DNA of 64,000 nucleotides from Amycolatopsis endophytica (lineage in GTDB: Bacteria; Actinomycetota; Actinomycetes; Mycobacteriales; Pseudonocardiaceae), in NCBI RefSeq assembly GCF_013410405.1, contig NZ_JACCFK010000001.1:434001-498000 (forward strand), written 5' to 3'. A model generated the notes under the pieces. The model saw only the letters and a program-made list of their open reading frames with translations, was not told the DNA's origin and did not search any database. Below, one piece after another: positions 31,780-39,725 of the stretch. Both the position numbers and the translations under genes were made by a program. How positions within the stretch are numbered: the first letter of the stretch is position 1; each line of letters starts with the position of its first letter.

Positions 31780-32550
31780 GTGTCGAGAGAGGACCCCGAC
31801 GTCATCGACTCGGTGGAGAAAGCCTTCCGGCTGCTGCAGGCGTTTTCCGCGGACCACCCGGCGATGACGGTGAGCGAGGCGGCCGCGGCCACCGGGTTCA
31901 CCCGCGCCACCGCGCGCCGCATCCTGCTGACCCTGGAACGCCTCGGGTTCGCCGAGGTCGACGATCGCCGCTTCCGCCTCACCGCGGGTGTCCTGCGGCT
32001 GGGCTACGGCTACCTGGCCGCGTTGCCGTTCTGGGAACACGCCCAGCCGCACATGCGCACGCTGGCCGACGAGCTTCGCGAATCCTGCTCGATGGCCACT
32101 TTGGACGGATCCGAGATCGTCTACGTGGTGCGCGTGCCCGCGTCCCGGTCCATGACCATCACGCTCAACGTCGGCTCGCGCCTGCCCGCCTACCCGACGT
32201 CGATGGGACGGGTACTGCTCGCCGCATTGCCCGAGACCGAGCTCGCGTCCTATCTGGACCGCACCGAGCTGCGGAAGCTGACCCCCAACACCATCACCGA
32301 TCCCGCCCAGCTGCGCGCGGAGCTGAACCGGGTCGTGGAGCGGGGCTACGCCGTGGTCGACGGTGAGCGCGAGGAGGGCATCCGCTCCGCCGCGGCGCCC
32401 GTGCGCGGTGCGGGCGGACGCACGCTGGCCGCGCTGAACGTGTCGGTCAACGCGGCCCGCGTCTCGCTCGACGAACTGCGCGAGCGGTTCGTGCCCCGCC
32501 TGCTGGAAACCGCGGCGGCCATCAGCCGCGACATCGAGGGCCTGCATTAG
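31780..32550 (+). CDS. IclR-family transcriptional regulator (PcaR/PobR-like)
   Basis: A 256-residue regulator: N-terminal winged helix (VSEAAAATGFTRATARRIL, DDRRFRLTAGVL) and the C-terminal GAF-like effector domain with GSRLPAYPTSMGRVLLA. Related IclR proteins control aromatic or protocatechuate-type catabolism and respond to pathway acids. Start at GTG 31780, five bases after a GGAG site. It lies between two minus-strand units and probably controls them, including the symporter promoter. Confidence 0.88.
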   Translation: MSREDPDVIDSVEKAFRLLQAFSADHPAMTVSEAAAATGFTRATARRILLTLERLGFAEVDDRRFRLTAGVLRLGYGYLAALPFWEHAQPHMRTLADELRESCSMATLDGSEIVYVVRVPASRSMTITLNVGSRLPAYPTSMGRVLLAALPETELASYLDRTELRKLTPNTITDPAQLRAELNRVVERGYAVVDGEREEGIRSAAAPVRGAGGRTLAALNVSVNAARVSLDELRERFVPRLLETAAAISRDIEGLH

Positions 32551-33410
32551 TCCTCCGTGAAGAAGCACCGCGTGGGGTTGGTGACGAGCAGCGCCTCCGG
32601 ATCGGGCGTGATCTCCGCGATCAGATCGGCCAGGTCGCCGTCGTTGGGCACGAAATCGGTGTTCGGGTGCGGAAAATCGGTCCCCCACACCACGCGCTCC
32701 GGCGCCTCGGTGGCCAGCAGCCGCGCCAGCGCGGCGGAGTCGGCCCAGCTGGGCGGCGCCGTCGCGATCCGGTCCGCGCCGCTGAGCTTCACCCACACGT
32801 CGCCGTCGTCCAGCAGCCGCAACAAGCTCTGGACCGCCTCGCTGTTCAGCCCCTGCCGCAGGTCGACGCGGGCCATGTGGTCGATCACCACCCGCACGCC
32901 CAGCGACCGCACCAGGTCCGCGTGCTCGGCGATACCGTTACCCGCGACGTGCAGCGCGATGTGCCACCCGAACGGCCGGATCAGCCCGACGACGGCGTCG
33001 ATGGTCTCCTGCGTCGGCGCCGGCCCGAGGTGCGGGGTGAAGTGCAGGCGGGCGCCACGGACACCGGCCTCATGCAGGCGTTTCACCTCGTCCACGGGCG
33101 TGGTCGGCCGGATCAGCGCGACCCCGCGATACCGGCCCTCGCCGGCATCGAGCGCGTCGAGCAGCGCCGCGTGATCGGTGCCGTGACAGGCGGACTGCAC
33201 GATCACCGCGCGGTCGAGGCCGAGTAGCCGGTGCAGCGCCAGCAGGTCCTCCTTCGGCACCTCGGGCGGTGTGAAGGTGCGCTCCGGCGCGTAGGGGAAC
33301 TTCGCGGTCGGCCCGAAGATGTGGCAGTGCGCGTCGCACGCGCCGGAGGGCAACGCGACGGCGGGTGCGTGCGGGTTCGGGTCCGGGCCGGGGTTGCGGG
33401 GGTCGGTCAT
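32547..33410 (-). CDS. Amidohydrolase-superfamily lactonase (2-pyrone-4,6-dicarboxylate hydrolase-like)
   Basis: A 287-residue TIM-barrel hydrolase. The metal motif is CDAHCHIFGP, with later His residues in LHVAGNG and VIDHMAR, and the C-terminal catalytic Asp in VWGTDFPHPN. Closest known types are PDC hydrolase (LigI) and sulfomuconolactonase, which open lactones of di-acids. The nearby di-acid transporter and CMD-like protein agree with a carboxylated lactone substrate (inference). Last gene of its operon; its start overlaps the SDR stop. Confidence 0.82.
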   Translation of the reverse strand: MTDPRNPGPDPNPHAPAVALPSGACDAHCHIFGPTAKFPYAPERTFTPPEVPKEDLLALHRLLGLDRAVIVQSACHGTDHAALLDALDAGEGRYRGVALIRPTTPVDEVKRLHEAGVRGARLHFTPHLGPAPTQETIDAVVGLIRPFGWHIALHVAGNGIAEHADLVRSLGVRVVIDHMARVDLRQGLNSEAVQSLLRLLDDGDVWVKLSGADRIATAPPSWADSAALARLLATEAPERVVWGTDFPHPNTDFVPNDGDLADLIAEITPDPEALLVTNPTRCFFTED

Positions 33411-34210
33411 CAGTCACACCTCGCGGTCATCCCGCCATCGACGACGATTTCGGTACCGGTGACGAAGCGTGCTTCGTCGGAGGCCAGGAACAACGCGGCG
33501 TACGCGGTGTCACGGCCGTCGCCCGCGAAGCCCAGCGGAATGCGTGCCTGACGCTGGGCCAGCAGCGCGTCCACGTCACCGCCCGCGCGTTGCCCGGCCA
33601 GGCGCGCCTCGACCATCGGGGTGTGGAGTTGACCCGGCACCACGGTGTTGACGCGGATGCCGTCCGGCGCGTGCTGCACGGCGATCACCTTGGACAGCTG
33701 GATCACCCCGGCCTTCGCCGAGGCGTATCCGGCCTGGGCGGAGCCGGTCCAGCGGGTGCCGGACGTGGAAGCGGTGTTGACGATCGCGCCCCCACCCTGG
33801 GCCTTCATCACCGGGATGACGTGTTTGCAGGTGAGGAACACGCTGGTCAGGTTGTAGTCCAGCTGACTGTGCCAGTCCTGTTCAGCCAGTTCCACGGGCC
33901 CGCCCTTGCGCGAGCCGCCGACGTTGTTGACCAGCACGTCCACACGCCCGAACCCGGTCCGGCACGCCTCGACCATCGTCGTCACCGCCGCGCTGTCGGT
34001 CACGTCGCACAGGTGGGTGCGGATCGTGCCGCCCTCGGACTCGACGGTCCGGACGGTTTCCGCCAGTGCCTCCTCTTTCAGGTCCACGGCGAAGATCTTC
34101 GCGCCTTCGCGGGCGAACAGCACGGCGGCGGCCCTGCCGTTGCCCCATCCGGGGCCGACGCTGCCCGCGCCGGTGACGATCGCGACCTTGCCGTCGAGCC
34201 GCCCGGTCAC
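33410..34210 (-). CDS. Short-chain dehydrogenase/reductase
   Basis: A 266-residue classical SDR. NAD motif TGAGSVGPGWGNG (an unusually long, Trp-containing loop), NNVGG, active-site Ser in ASTSG, Tyr-x-x-x-Lys in YASAK, and the end SDEARFVTGTEIVVDGG. GTG start overlapping the stop of the CMD gene (GTGA). It probably oxidises a hydroxy acid in the same pathway as its neighbours; substrate unknown. Confidence 0.88.
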   Translation of the reverse strand: MTGRLDGKVAIVTGAGSVGPGWGNGRAAAVLFAREGAKIFAVDLKEEALAETVRTVESEGGTIRTHLCDVTDSAAVTTMVEACRTGFGRVDVLVNNVGGSRKGGPVELAEQDWHSQLDYNLTSVFLTCKHVIPVMKAQGGGAIVNTASTSGTRWTGSAQAGYASAKAGVIQLSKVIAVQHAPDGIRVNTVVPGQLHTPMVEARLAGQRAGGDVDALLAQRQARIPLGFAGDGRDTAYAALFLASDEARFVTGTEIVVDGGMTARCD

Positions 34211-34710
34211 GATCCGACTTCCAGTGCGACGAGGAACCGCGACACCATGTTGTAGGCGGCGACGGTGACGGTCAGCTCCACGATCTCGCGCGGGTCGAGG
34301 TGCTCGTGCAGCGCCGCGAACAGCTCGTCCGGAACGGTGACCTGCCCGGTCATCGCATCGGTGTAGTCGAGGACGACGCGCTGCCGCTCGGTCAGCACGC
34401 CGCGGTCGCCGCCGTCGCGCAGGGCCGCGATCTGCTCGACCGTCATGCCCTCCTCCTTGGCGACCGGTTCGTGAGCCGCCCATTCGTACTCGGCACCGTT
34501 CAGCTCGGCGACGCGCAGCACCGCCAGTTCACGCAGGTCACCGGATAGCTCGCCCTGTCCGCGGATGGCGCCCAGCAGGCTGTTCCAGCCGTCGGCGAAC
34601 GGCGGGCTGTGCAACAGCATGCCGTCCAGCGGCCTCAGGCGCCCCCCGCGGCGCGCGCGGATCCGGTCGGCGATCTCGCTGCCCGAGTCCACGTACTCCA
34701 GCCTTGCCAT
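34207..34710 (-). CDS. Carboxymuconolactone decarboxylase-family (AhpD-like) protein
   Basis: A 167-residue helical protein of the CMD family: RELAVLRVAELNGAEYEWAAHE then the C-terminal ELTVTVAAYNMVSRFL. The CxxC pair of AhpD peroxidases is absent, so a decarboxylase/isomerase or binding role fits better. Second gene of the dctA-CMD-SDR-lactonase operon. Start MARLEY, preceded by an AAGGGA site. Confidence 0.82.
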   Translation of the reverse strand: MARLEYVDSGSEIADRIRARRGGRLRPLDGMLLHSPPFADGWNSLLGAIRGQGELSGDLRELAVLRVAELNGAEYEWAAHEPVAKEEGMTVEQIAALRDGGDRGVLTERQRVVLDYTDAMTGQVTVPDELFAALHEHLDPREIVELTVTVAAYNMVSRFLVALEVGS

Positions 34711-34721
34711 GTGTTTCCCTT

Positions 34722-36026
34722 CTAGTGCACTGCAACAGGTTCGGCGATCGGTCCCTGACCGTTGAGGACCCGTCGCGCGCGGTCGCGGTCGAAGACGCCC
34801 TCCCAGCGGCTGACGACGATGCTGCCCAGCATCTGGCCGCACAGACTGACCAGTCCGCGCATGGTGGAGAGGAACCGGTCGATGCCCAGGACCAGCATGA
34901 TCCCGGCGACCGGGACGACGCCCGTGGTGGACAGGGTCGCGGCGAGGATGACGAACCCGGCGCCCGCCACGCCCGCGCTGCCCTTCGAAGTGATCATGAA
35001 GACGGCGAGCAGGCCGACCTGCTGCCAGATGGTCAGGTTCACGTCGAACGCCTCGGCGATGTAGAGCGAGGCGAAACCGAGGTAGAGGCACACGCCGTCG
35101 CCGTTGAAGGCATACCCCGACGGCACCACGAGTCCGACGATCCTCTTCGGACAACCGAGGTGTTCCAGCTTGCGCATCAGCTGCGGCATCACGACTTCGT
35201 AGTTCGCCGTGCCCAGCGTGATCAGCAGCTCGTCCTTGAAGTAACGGTAAAGTTTGAGGATGCGGATGCCGCAGAGGCGGGCCACCGCCCCGAACACCAG
35301 CAGGCAGAACGCGATCCCGGTCCCCCAGAACAGCAGCACGACACCGCCGAGGCTGGCCAACGTGGACGCGCCGAACTTCCCGGTGGTGTAGGCCATCGCC
35401 GCGAACGCCCCGACGGGCGCCAGGTACATGATGAGCTTGACGATCCCGAACACCACTTCACCGATCCGCTCGATGCCGCGGATGACGGGCGCGCCCCGTT
35501 CGCCCAGCGCCTTGACCGCGACGGCGAACAGGATCGACACCAGCAGCACCTGAAGGACGTTGCCACCGGTGAACGCGCTGACCACGGTGTCGGGAATGAT
35601 GTTGATCAGGAAGTCGTACCAGTGCTGGGTTTCGCCGGTCTGCGCGTACTCCTGGGCACTGCCGGACAGGTGCAGCGTGGACGGGTCGGCGTGGATGCCG
35701 CCGCCCGGGTTGAACACGTCCATCACGATGAGCCCCACGATCAGCGCGATCGTGGTCAGGACCTCGAAGTACACCAGCGCCTTCACGCCGATGCGCCCCA
35801 CACTGGTCAGTTCACCGGCCGACGCGATGCCGGTGACGATCGTGCAGAACACCACCGGAGCGATGAGCATCTGGATGAGCTCGATGAACCCGGTGCCCAC
35901 GGGTTGCAGCGCCGCGCCCACCCCGGGCGCGACGAACCCCAGTGCCGCTCCCAGGACGATCGCCACCAGGACGGTCACGTAGAGCTTCGTGGTGAAGGCG
36001 GTGCGCAAGAACGATCCGGCCGACAT
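34722..36026 (-). CDS. DctA/GltP-type dicarboxylate:cation symporter
   Basis: A 434-residue transporter of the DAACS family with 8 helices and two re-entrant loops. HP1 carries a serine-poor variant; the TM7/HP2 motif is YAFNGDGVCLYLGFA, where most members have NxDG-T, and HP2 has SKGSAGVAGAGFV. It should import C4-dicarboxylate-like acids with H+ or Na+. Start MSAGSFL at 36026 behind AAGGGAG; two tandem palindromes lie 15 bp further up. First gene of the operon. Confidence 0.87.
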   Translation of the reverse strand: MSAGSFLRTAFTTKLYVTVLVAIVLGAALGFVAPGVGAALQPVGTGFIELIQMLIAPVVFCTIVTGIASAGELTSVGRIGVKALVYFEVLTTIALIVGLIVMDVFNPGGGIHADPSTLHLSGSAQEYAQTGETQHWYDFLINIIPDTVVSAFTGGNVLQVLLVSILFAVAVKALGERGAPVIRGIERIGEVVFGIVKLIMYLAPVGAFAAMAYTTGKFGASTLASLGGVVLLFWGTGIAFCLLVFGAVARLCGIRILKLYRYFKDELLITLGTANYEVVMPQLMRKLEHLGCPKRIVGLVVPSGYAFNGDGVCLYLGFASLYIAEAFDVNLTIWQQVGLLAVFMITSKGSAGVAGAGFVILAATLSTTGVVPVAGIMLVLGIDRFLSTMRGLVSLCGQMLGSIVVSRWEGVFDRDRARRVLNGQGPIAEPVAVH

Positions 36027-36040
36027 CTTCGTCTCCCTTG

Positions 36041-36076
36041 TGTACGCCTGACGTACAGCTGCACGTCTGACGAACA
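36041..36076. promoter_or_regulatory. Tandem 17-bp palindromes before the dctA-type gene
   Basis: Site 1 (36041-36057) is TGTACG-CCTGA-CGTACA, a perfect 6-6 palindrome. Site 2 (36060-36076) is TGCACG-TCTGA-CGAACA, same layout with two changes. The centres are 19 bp apart, about two helical turns, which suits two dimers on one face. The nearest regulator gene is the IclR at 31780, so it is the first candidate to bind here. Confidence 0.7.
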
Positions 36077-36106
36077 GGAGTATGCCCAGAGAGACGCACC
36101 CGGTCA

Positions 36107-36150
36107 ACCCACCCGCGAGTCCTCCCTTCCCGCGCGCGAGTCCCACTCAG
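36107..36150. repeat. Two GCGAGTCC-type short repeats
   Basis: ACCCGCGAGTCCTCCC followed by GCGCGAGTCCCACTCAG. These are the same short-repeat family as at 21896-22076 and 60207-60267. The stretch 36151-36258 that follows is C/A-rich with no recognisable feature. Confidence 0.65.
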
Positions 36151-36258
36151 CGGACCCCGCACCCCGGCACCGGCACCCACGCCCTAAACCGGCAGCCTGA
36201 CGCACAACGGAACCACCACCTCACCCACACCCTCCCCGCCCCCGATACAAAGCCGCCC

Positions 36259-36320
36259 TAACGGTCGAGACACCGGGTCAAGCCACGCTTTCCCGGCTTG
36301 ACGCGGTGTCTCGACCGTTA
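36259..36320. repeat. Long palindrome with 26-bp arms
   Basis: Arms 36259-36284 and 36295-36320 pair over 26 bp with one mismatch (GGG versus GCG); the loop is ten bases. The ends read TAACGGTCGAGACACC and its complement. It lies between the ehu operon end and the dctA promoter. It could stop transcription from either side, but its length and exactness are unusual for a terminator and it has no U-run. Confidence 0.85.
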
Positions 36321-36388
36321 GACACTCACGGCTCGGGGGGACAACCCAGGCCAGGGTTCTTTTGCGCGCAGCGCCTGTCTTTTCGCCG

Positions 36389-36538
36389 TGCGAAGCGCGG
36401 GTTCAAAGATCAAAAGAGTCCTCGCCGGACGGGCTGGCTCCGGGATGACCAGGGGTTTTGCAGTCCGGCTCACCTTGGCGAGGTGGTCGCTGGGTGGTCA
36501 TCCCGTCTCGTTTTGGGGCAGTGCCGCTCGCCGGCGCC
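36389..36538 (-). repeat. Structured intergenic element, copy 2 (3' of ehuA)
   Basis: The second copy of the element at 30090, again directly after a minus-strand stop codon. The distal pair is CGGGATGACC (36441-36450) with GGTCATCCCG (36496-36505), perfect here where copy 1 has a G-U. The inner CACCT/AGGTG hairpin and the GTCC/GGAC hairpin followed by TCTTTTGATCTTT (minus strand) are kept. The shared G-rich/GCCGGCGC part next to the stop is continuous here and interrupted in copy 1. Confidence 0.75.
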
Positions 36539-37321
36539 TCAGCCCCGGTCCAGTACCGCCTGCAGGAACTCCCGTGTCCGTTGGTGGTCCGGGTCGGTGA
36601 AGAGCTTCTCCGGCGCCGCGTCCTCGATGATCTGACCCTGGTCGAACATCAGGACGCGATCGGAGACGTCCCTGGCGAACTGCATTTCGTGTGTGACGCA
36701 GAGGAACGTGATGTCCGTGGTGGCGGCGATCTCCTTGAGCACCTTCAAGACGCCGGCCACCAGTTCCGGGTCCAGTGCGGAGGTGACCTCGTCCAGGAGC
36801 AGCACCTCGGGCCGCATCGCGAGTGCGCGGGCGATCGCGACCCGTTGCTGCTGCCCGCCGGAGAGCTGGGACGGGTGGGCGTCCGCCTTCTCGCCCAGCC
36901 CGACCATGTCCAGCAGCTCACGGCCCCGCTCTTCGGCCTCGGCGCGGGGCAGGCCCAGCGCGCGGATCGGGGCCTCGGTGATGTTCTGCAGCACCTTCAT
37001 GTTCGGGAACAGGTTGAACTGCTGGAACACCATGCCGATCCGCTTGCGCATGCGCCGCTGGTGCTTCTCGTTCGCGGGCGCCATCTTCCCGCCACGGTCC
37101 ACATGCGACAGGCATTCGCCGTCCACGTAGATCCGGCCCGCGTTCACCTGCTCCAGCGTCATCAGCAGCCGCAGGATCGTCGTCTTGCCCGAACCGCTCG
37201 GGCCGATCAGCGTGACGAACTCGCCCGGCTTGACGCTGAAGTCCAGCTCCCGCAACACGACGTGGTCGCCGAACTTCTTGACGACCCCCTCGAACCTGAT
37301 CATCTCAGAGCTGTCCGACAC
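36539..37321 (-). CDS. ehuA: Ectoine/amino-acid ABC importer ATPase (EhuA-like)
   Basis: A 260-residue polar-amino-acid-type ATPase. Walker A is GPSGSGKTT, signature LSGGQQQRVAIARAL, Walker B VLLLDEVTSALD, H-loop VTHEM. The MAPANEKHQRRMRKR insertion before the Q-loop is typical of EhuA. GTG start at 37321 overlaps the ehuD stop; an ATG at 37303 just past that stop is an alternative. Last gene of ehuBCDA, followed by a structured repeat. Confidence 0.85.
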   Translation of the reverse strand: MSDSSEMIRFEGVVKKFGDHVVLRELDFSVKPGEFVTLIGPSGSGKTTILRLLMTLEQVNAGRIYVDGECLSHVDRGGKMAPANEKHQRRMRKRIGMVFQQFNLFPNMKVLQNITEAPIRALGLPRAEAEERGRELLDMVGLGEKADAHPSQLSGGQQQRVAIARALAMRPEVLLLDEVTSALDPELVAGVLKVLKEIAATTDITFLCVTHEMQFARDVSDRVLMFDQGQIIEDAAPEKLFTDPDHQRTREFLQAVLDRG

Positions 37322-37961
37322 GGCGTTCCAACCTTCGTACCAGGATCGACGACGGGAAACTGATCAGCAGGAACAGGATGCCCGCCAGGGTGTAGGGCTC
37401 AAGCACCTGGAACGTCTCCGCACCCTGTTCCTTGGCCTGGTTCAGCACCTCGAAGATGCCGATGCTGATCAGCAACGGAGTTTCTTTGAACATCGAGATC
37501 ATGTAGTTGCCCAGCGCGGGCGTCACCCGGGGCACCGCCTGCGGCAGGATGATGCCCGTCCACACCCGCGAACGCGGTATGCTCAGCGCCGTCGCGGCCT
37601 CCCACTGTCCCTTCGGGATCGCCTCGATACCCGCTCGGTACACCTCGGCGGTATAGGTTCCGTAATGGATCCCGAGGGCGATCACGCCGGTCAGGAACGC
37701 CGATGGCCGGATATCCAGCGCCGGCCACAGCAGGTAGAAGATGACGAACACCTGGATGAGCAGGGGCGTGCTGCGCACCAACTCGATGAACAGGTACATC
37801 AACTGGCTCACGACCGGAATCCGCGCCCGCCGCACCAAGGCGAACACCAAGCCCAGCACGTAGGCCAGCAACGAGCCGAGCACCGTCAGCTCGACGGTGA
37901 CGAGCAGACCCTCCAGCAGCAGCGGGACGGAATCCCAGAAGTACTCCCAGCTCCACTCCAT
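37305..37961 (-). CDS. ehuD: ABC permease (EhuD-like)
   Basis: A 218-residue inner-membrane permease of the HisMQ family with five helices. The EAA loop that contacts the ATPase is visible in YRAGIEAIPKGQWEAATAL. Start MEWSWEYFWD, overlapping the ehuC stop by one base. Forms the channel with EhuC. Confidence 0.87.
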   Translation of the reverse strand: MEWSWEYFWDSVPLLLEGLLVTVELTVLGSLLAYVLGLVFALVRRARIPVVSQLMYLFIELVRSTPLLIQVFVIFYLLWPALDIRPSAFLTGVIALGIHYGTYTAEVYRAGIEAIPKGQWEAATALSIPRSRVWTGIILPQAVPRVTPALGNYMISMFKETPLLISIGIFEVLNQAKEQGAETFQVLEPYTLAGILFLLISFPSSILVRRLERRVGQL

Positions 37962-38668
37962 CAGGCGTTCGCCCCCGCCCGCGCCCACGCGCTCTGCCGC
38001 TTCGGCACCTCACGCCCGAGCCGCCTGGCCAGCACACGTTCCAGCAACCGCATGCCGAACGTGATCACCAGCGCGATCAGCAGGTAACACACCAGCTCGA
38101 CGCCGTAGATCAGCACCAGCTGGCTGCCGTACACCGGTCGCAGCAGCTCGCCCTTTTCGGTGATCTCCCCGGCCGAGATGAAGTACAGCAACGCGGTGCT
38201 CTTCATCAACTGGATGAAGAGGTTGTTGAACGACGGCAGCATTTCCACCACCGCCTGCGGCAGGATCACGCGGAACATGCGCTGCGCGGGGCTGAACGAC
38301 AGCGCCAGCGCACCTTCCCGTTGCGCACGCGGCACGGACTGCACCGCGCCACGCACGATCTCCGCGCCGTAGGCGCCGTGGTTCAGGCCCAGCACGATGA
38401 TGCCGGCGAACAGCGGGACCAGCTTGAACCCCACCAGCGCGGGCAGGACGAAGAAGATCCAGAACAGCTGGACCACTTCGGACGTCCCGCGGAAGCCTTC
38501 GACGTAGATCCGGCTGATGAACCGCACCGTCCGGGACCGCGACAGCATCGCGAGCCCGGCGATGAAGGACAGCGCGATGGTCAGCGCGATACCGCCGACC
38601 GTCGCGTACACCGTGGTTCCGAGTCCACTGAGGATGGTCGAGATGATGTTGGATGTCGAGTCGGACAC
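37961..38668 (-). CDS. ehuC: ABC permease (EhuC-like)
   Basis: A 235-residue HisMQ-type permease with five helices and the coupling loop GAVQSVPRAQREGALALSF. GTG start; a 22-bp gap separates it from ehuB. The gene order B-C-D-A matches known ectoine/hydroxyectoine importers, though general amino-acid import cannot be excluded. Confidence 0.87.
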   Translation of the reverse strand: MSDSTSNIISTILSGLGTTVYATVGGIALTIALSFIAGLAMLSRSRTVRFISRIYVEGFRGTSEVVQLFWIFFVLPALVGFKLVPLFAGIIVLGLNHGAYGAEIVRGAVQSVPRAQREGALALSFSPAQRMFRVILPQAVVEMLPSFNNLFIQLMKSTALLYFISAGEITEKGELLRPVYGSQLVLIYGVELVCYLLIALVITFGMRLLERVLARRLGREVPKRQSAWARAGANA

Positions 38669-38690
38669 GACGCGCCCCCGGAACCTGTCG

Positions 38691-39584
38691 TCAGGCCGCG
38701 CAGAGCTTGTCGGTCGTCAGGTCGGCCTTCGGCAGGTTGCTCTGGTCGAACCCGAACGGAGACGCGATCCGCAGCCACTCCCCGTTGTCGTGCAACGTCT
38801 TCAACTGCTGGTTGAAGGCGTCCCGCAGGGACGTGTCGTCCTTGCGGAACACGAATCCGCCCGCGGTCTCCACCAGCTGGCCGTTCTCCATCGGCTGGAA
38901 GCCGGGGGTCACCTCGACACCGGAGTTCGGGTTCTGCTTCACCAGCCACTTCAACGAGATGTCGGTCAGCGCGGCGCAGTACACGCGCCCGGCCGTCACC
39001 GACCGCAGCAGGTTGTCCTGCGTGTCCAGCGTCTCGATCTGGTCCTCGGCGACACCGGCGGAGGTGGCGAAACCCTTCTCCACGGCGGCGGAGAGCACGG
39101 CGACCTTGACCTTCTTGGCGGCGACGTCGGCGAGCGTGTTGATGCCCTGCGGGTTCCCCGCGGGCACCAGCAACGCGGTCAGCGCCGAGTAGTCGGGGTC
39201 GGAGAACAGCGCGGCGTTGCAGCGGGCGGAGGTGATGTTCATGCCCGCGGCCACCACATCGAACTGCTTGGCGTTGAGGGCCGGGATGAGCTGGTCGAAC
39301 GGGACCACGCTCGCCTGCACCGTGTCGATCCCCAGACCCTTGAACACCGCGCGAGCCACCTCGGGCGCCTCACCGGTGGTGGTGCCGGACGCGTCCGCGA
39401 ACCCGTACGGAGACTCGTTGGCGATGCCGATCTTGATCGTCTTGGCACTGCGCGCCGCTTCGAGGGTGTCCCCGCTTTCCGTGCTCTGGCAGGCTGCCAG
39501 CAAGGCTGGTCCCGCCACCGCCGCGGCGCCCACGACCGCCGACGTCCGGAAGAAGTCCCGTCGCGTCCATTGTCCGTGCGTCAT
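38691..39584 (-). CDS. ehuB: Extracellular solute-binding protein (EhuB-like, Tat lipoprotein)
   Basis: A 297-residue binding protein. The signal has a twin-arginine motif (TRRDFFRTS) and ends in lipobox LLAAC, so it is probably Tat-exported and lipid-anchored. The mature domain has the EhuB-style start KIGIANESPYGFADASG and the ligand region AGMNITSARC. Expected ligand ectoine/hydroxyectoine by family; no eut degradation genes are present, so the role may be osmoprotectant uptake. Confidence 0.85.
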   Translation of the reverse strand: MTHGQWTRRDFFRTSAVVGAAAVAGPALLAACQSTESGDTLEAARSAKTIKIGIANESPYGFADASGTTTGEAPEVARAVFKGLGIDTVQASVVPFDQLIPALNAKQFDVVAAGMNITSARCNAALFSDPDYSALTALLVPAGNPQGINTLADVAAKKVKVAVLSAAVEKGFATSAGVAEDQIETLDTQDNLLRSVTAGRVYCAALTDISLKWLVKQNPNSGVEVTPGFQPMENGQLVETAGGFVFRKDDTSLRDAFNQQLKTLHDNGEWLRIASPFGFDQSNLPKADLTTDKLCAA

Positions 39585-39597
39585 CTTCGCACCCCTT

Positions 39598-39622
39598 GTT
39601 CGGTTCAGGTGGTTAACCGAAC
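39598..39622. promoter_or_regulatory. Palindrome before ehuB
   Basis: GTTCGGTT and AACCGAAC, 8-bp perfect arms with a 9-bp spacer, starting 13 bp before the ehuB ATG. The spacer's right end makes GGTTAACC, itself a palindrome. The place and form suggest an operator of the ehu operon; no regulator gene is adjacent. Confidence 0.6.
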
Positions 39623-39725
39623 GTAGGCGGTTCACCCGAAGATGCGACGAGATCACCACTCGCTGTTATGGGAAAGAGATCGACCTTCTGTGTGGACAGT
39701 GAATACGGAAAGTGACAGAACTGGC

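Noticed and set aside
36027..36538. An insertion sequence between dctA and ehuA
   Set aside because: There is a palindrome and repeats but no transposase reading frame and no target-site duplication that I can see.
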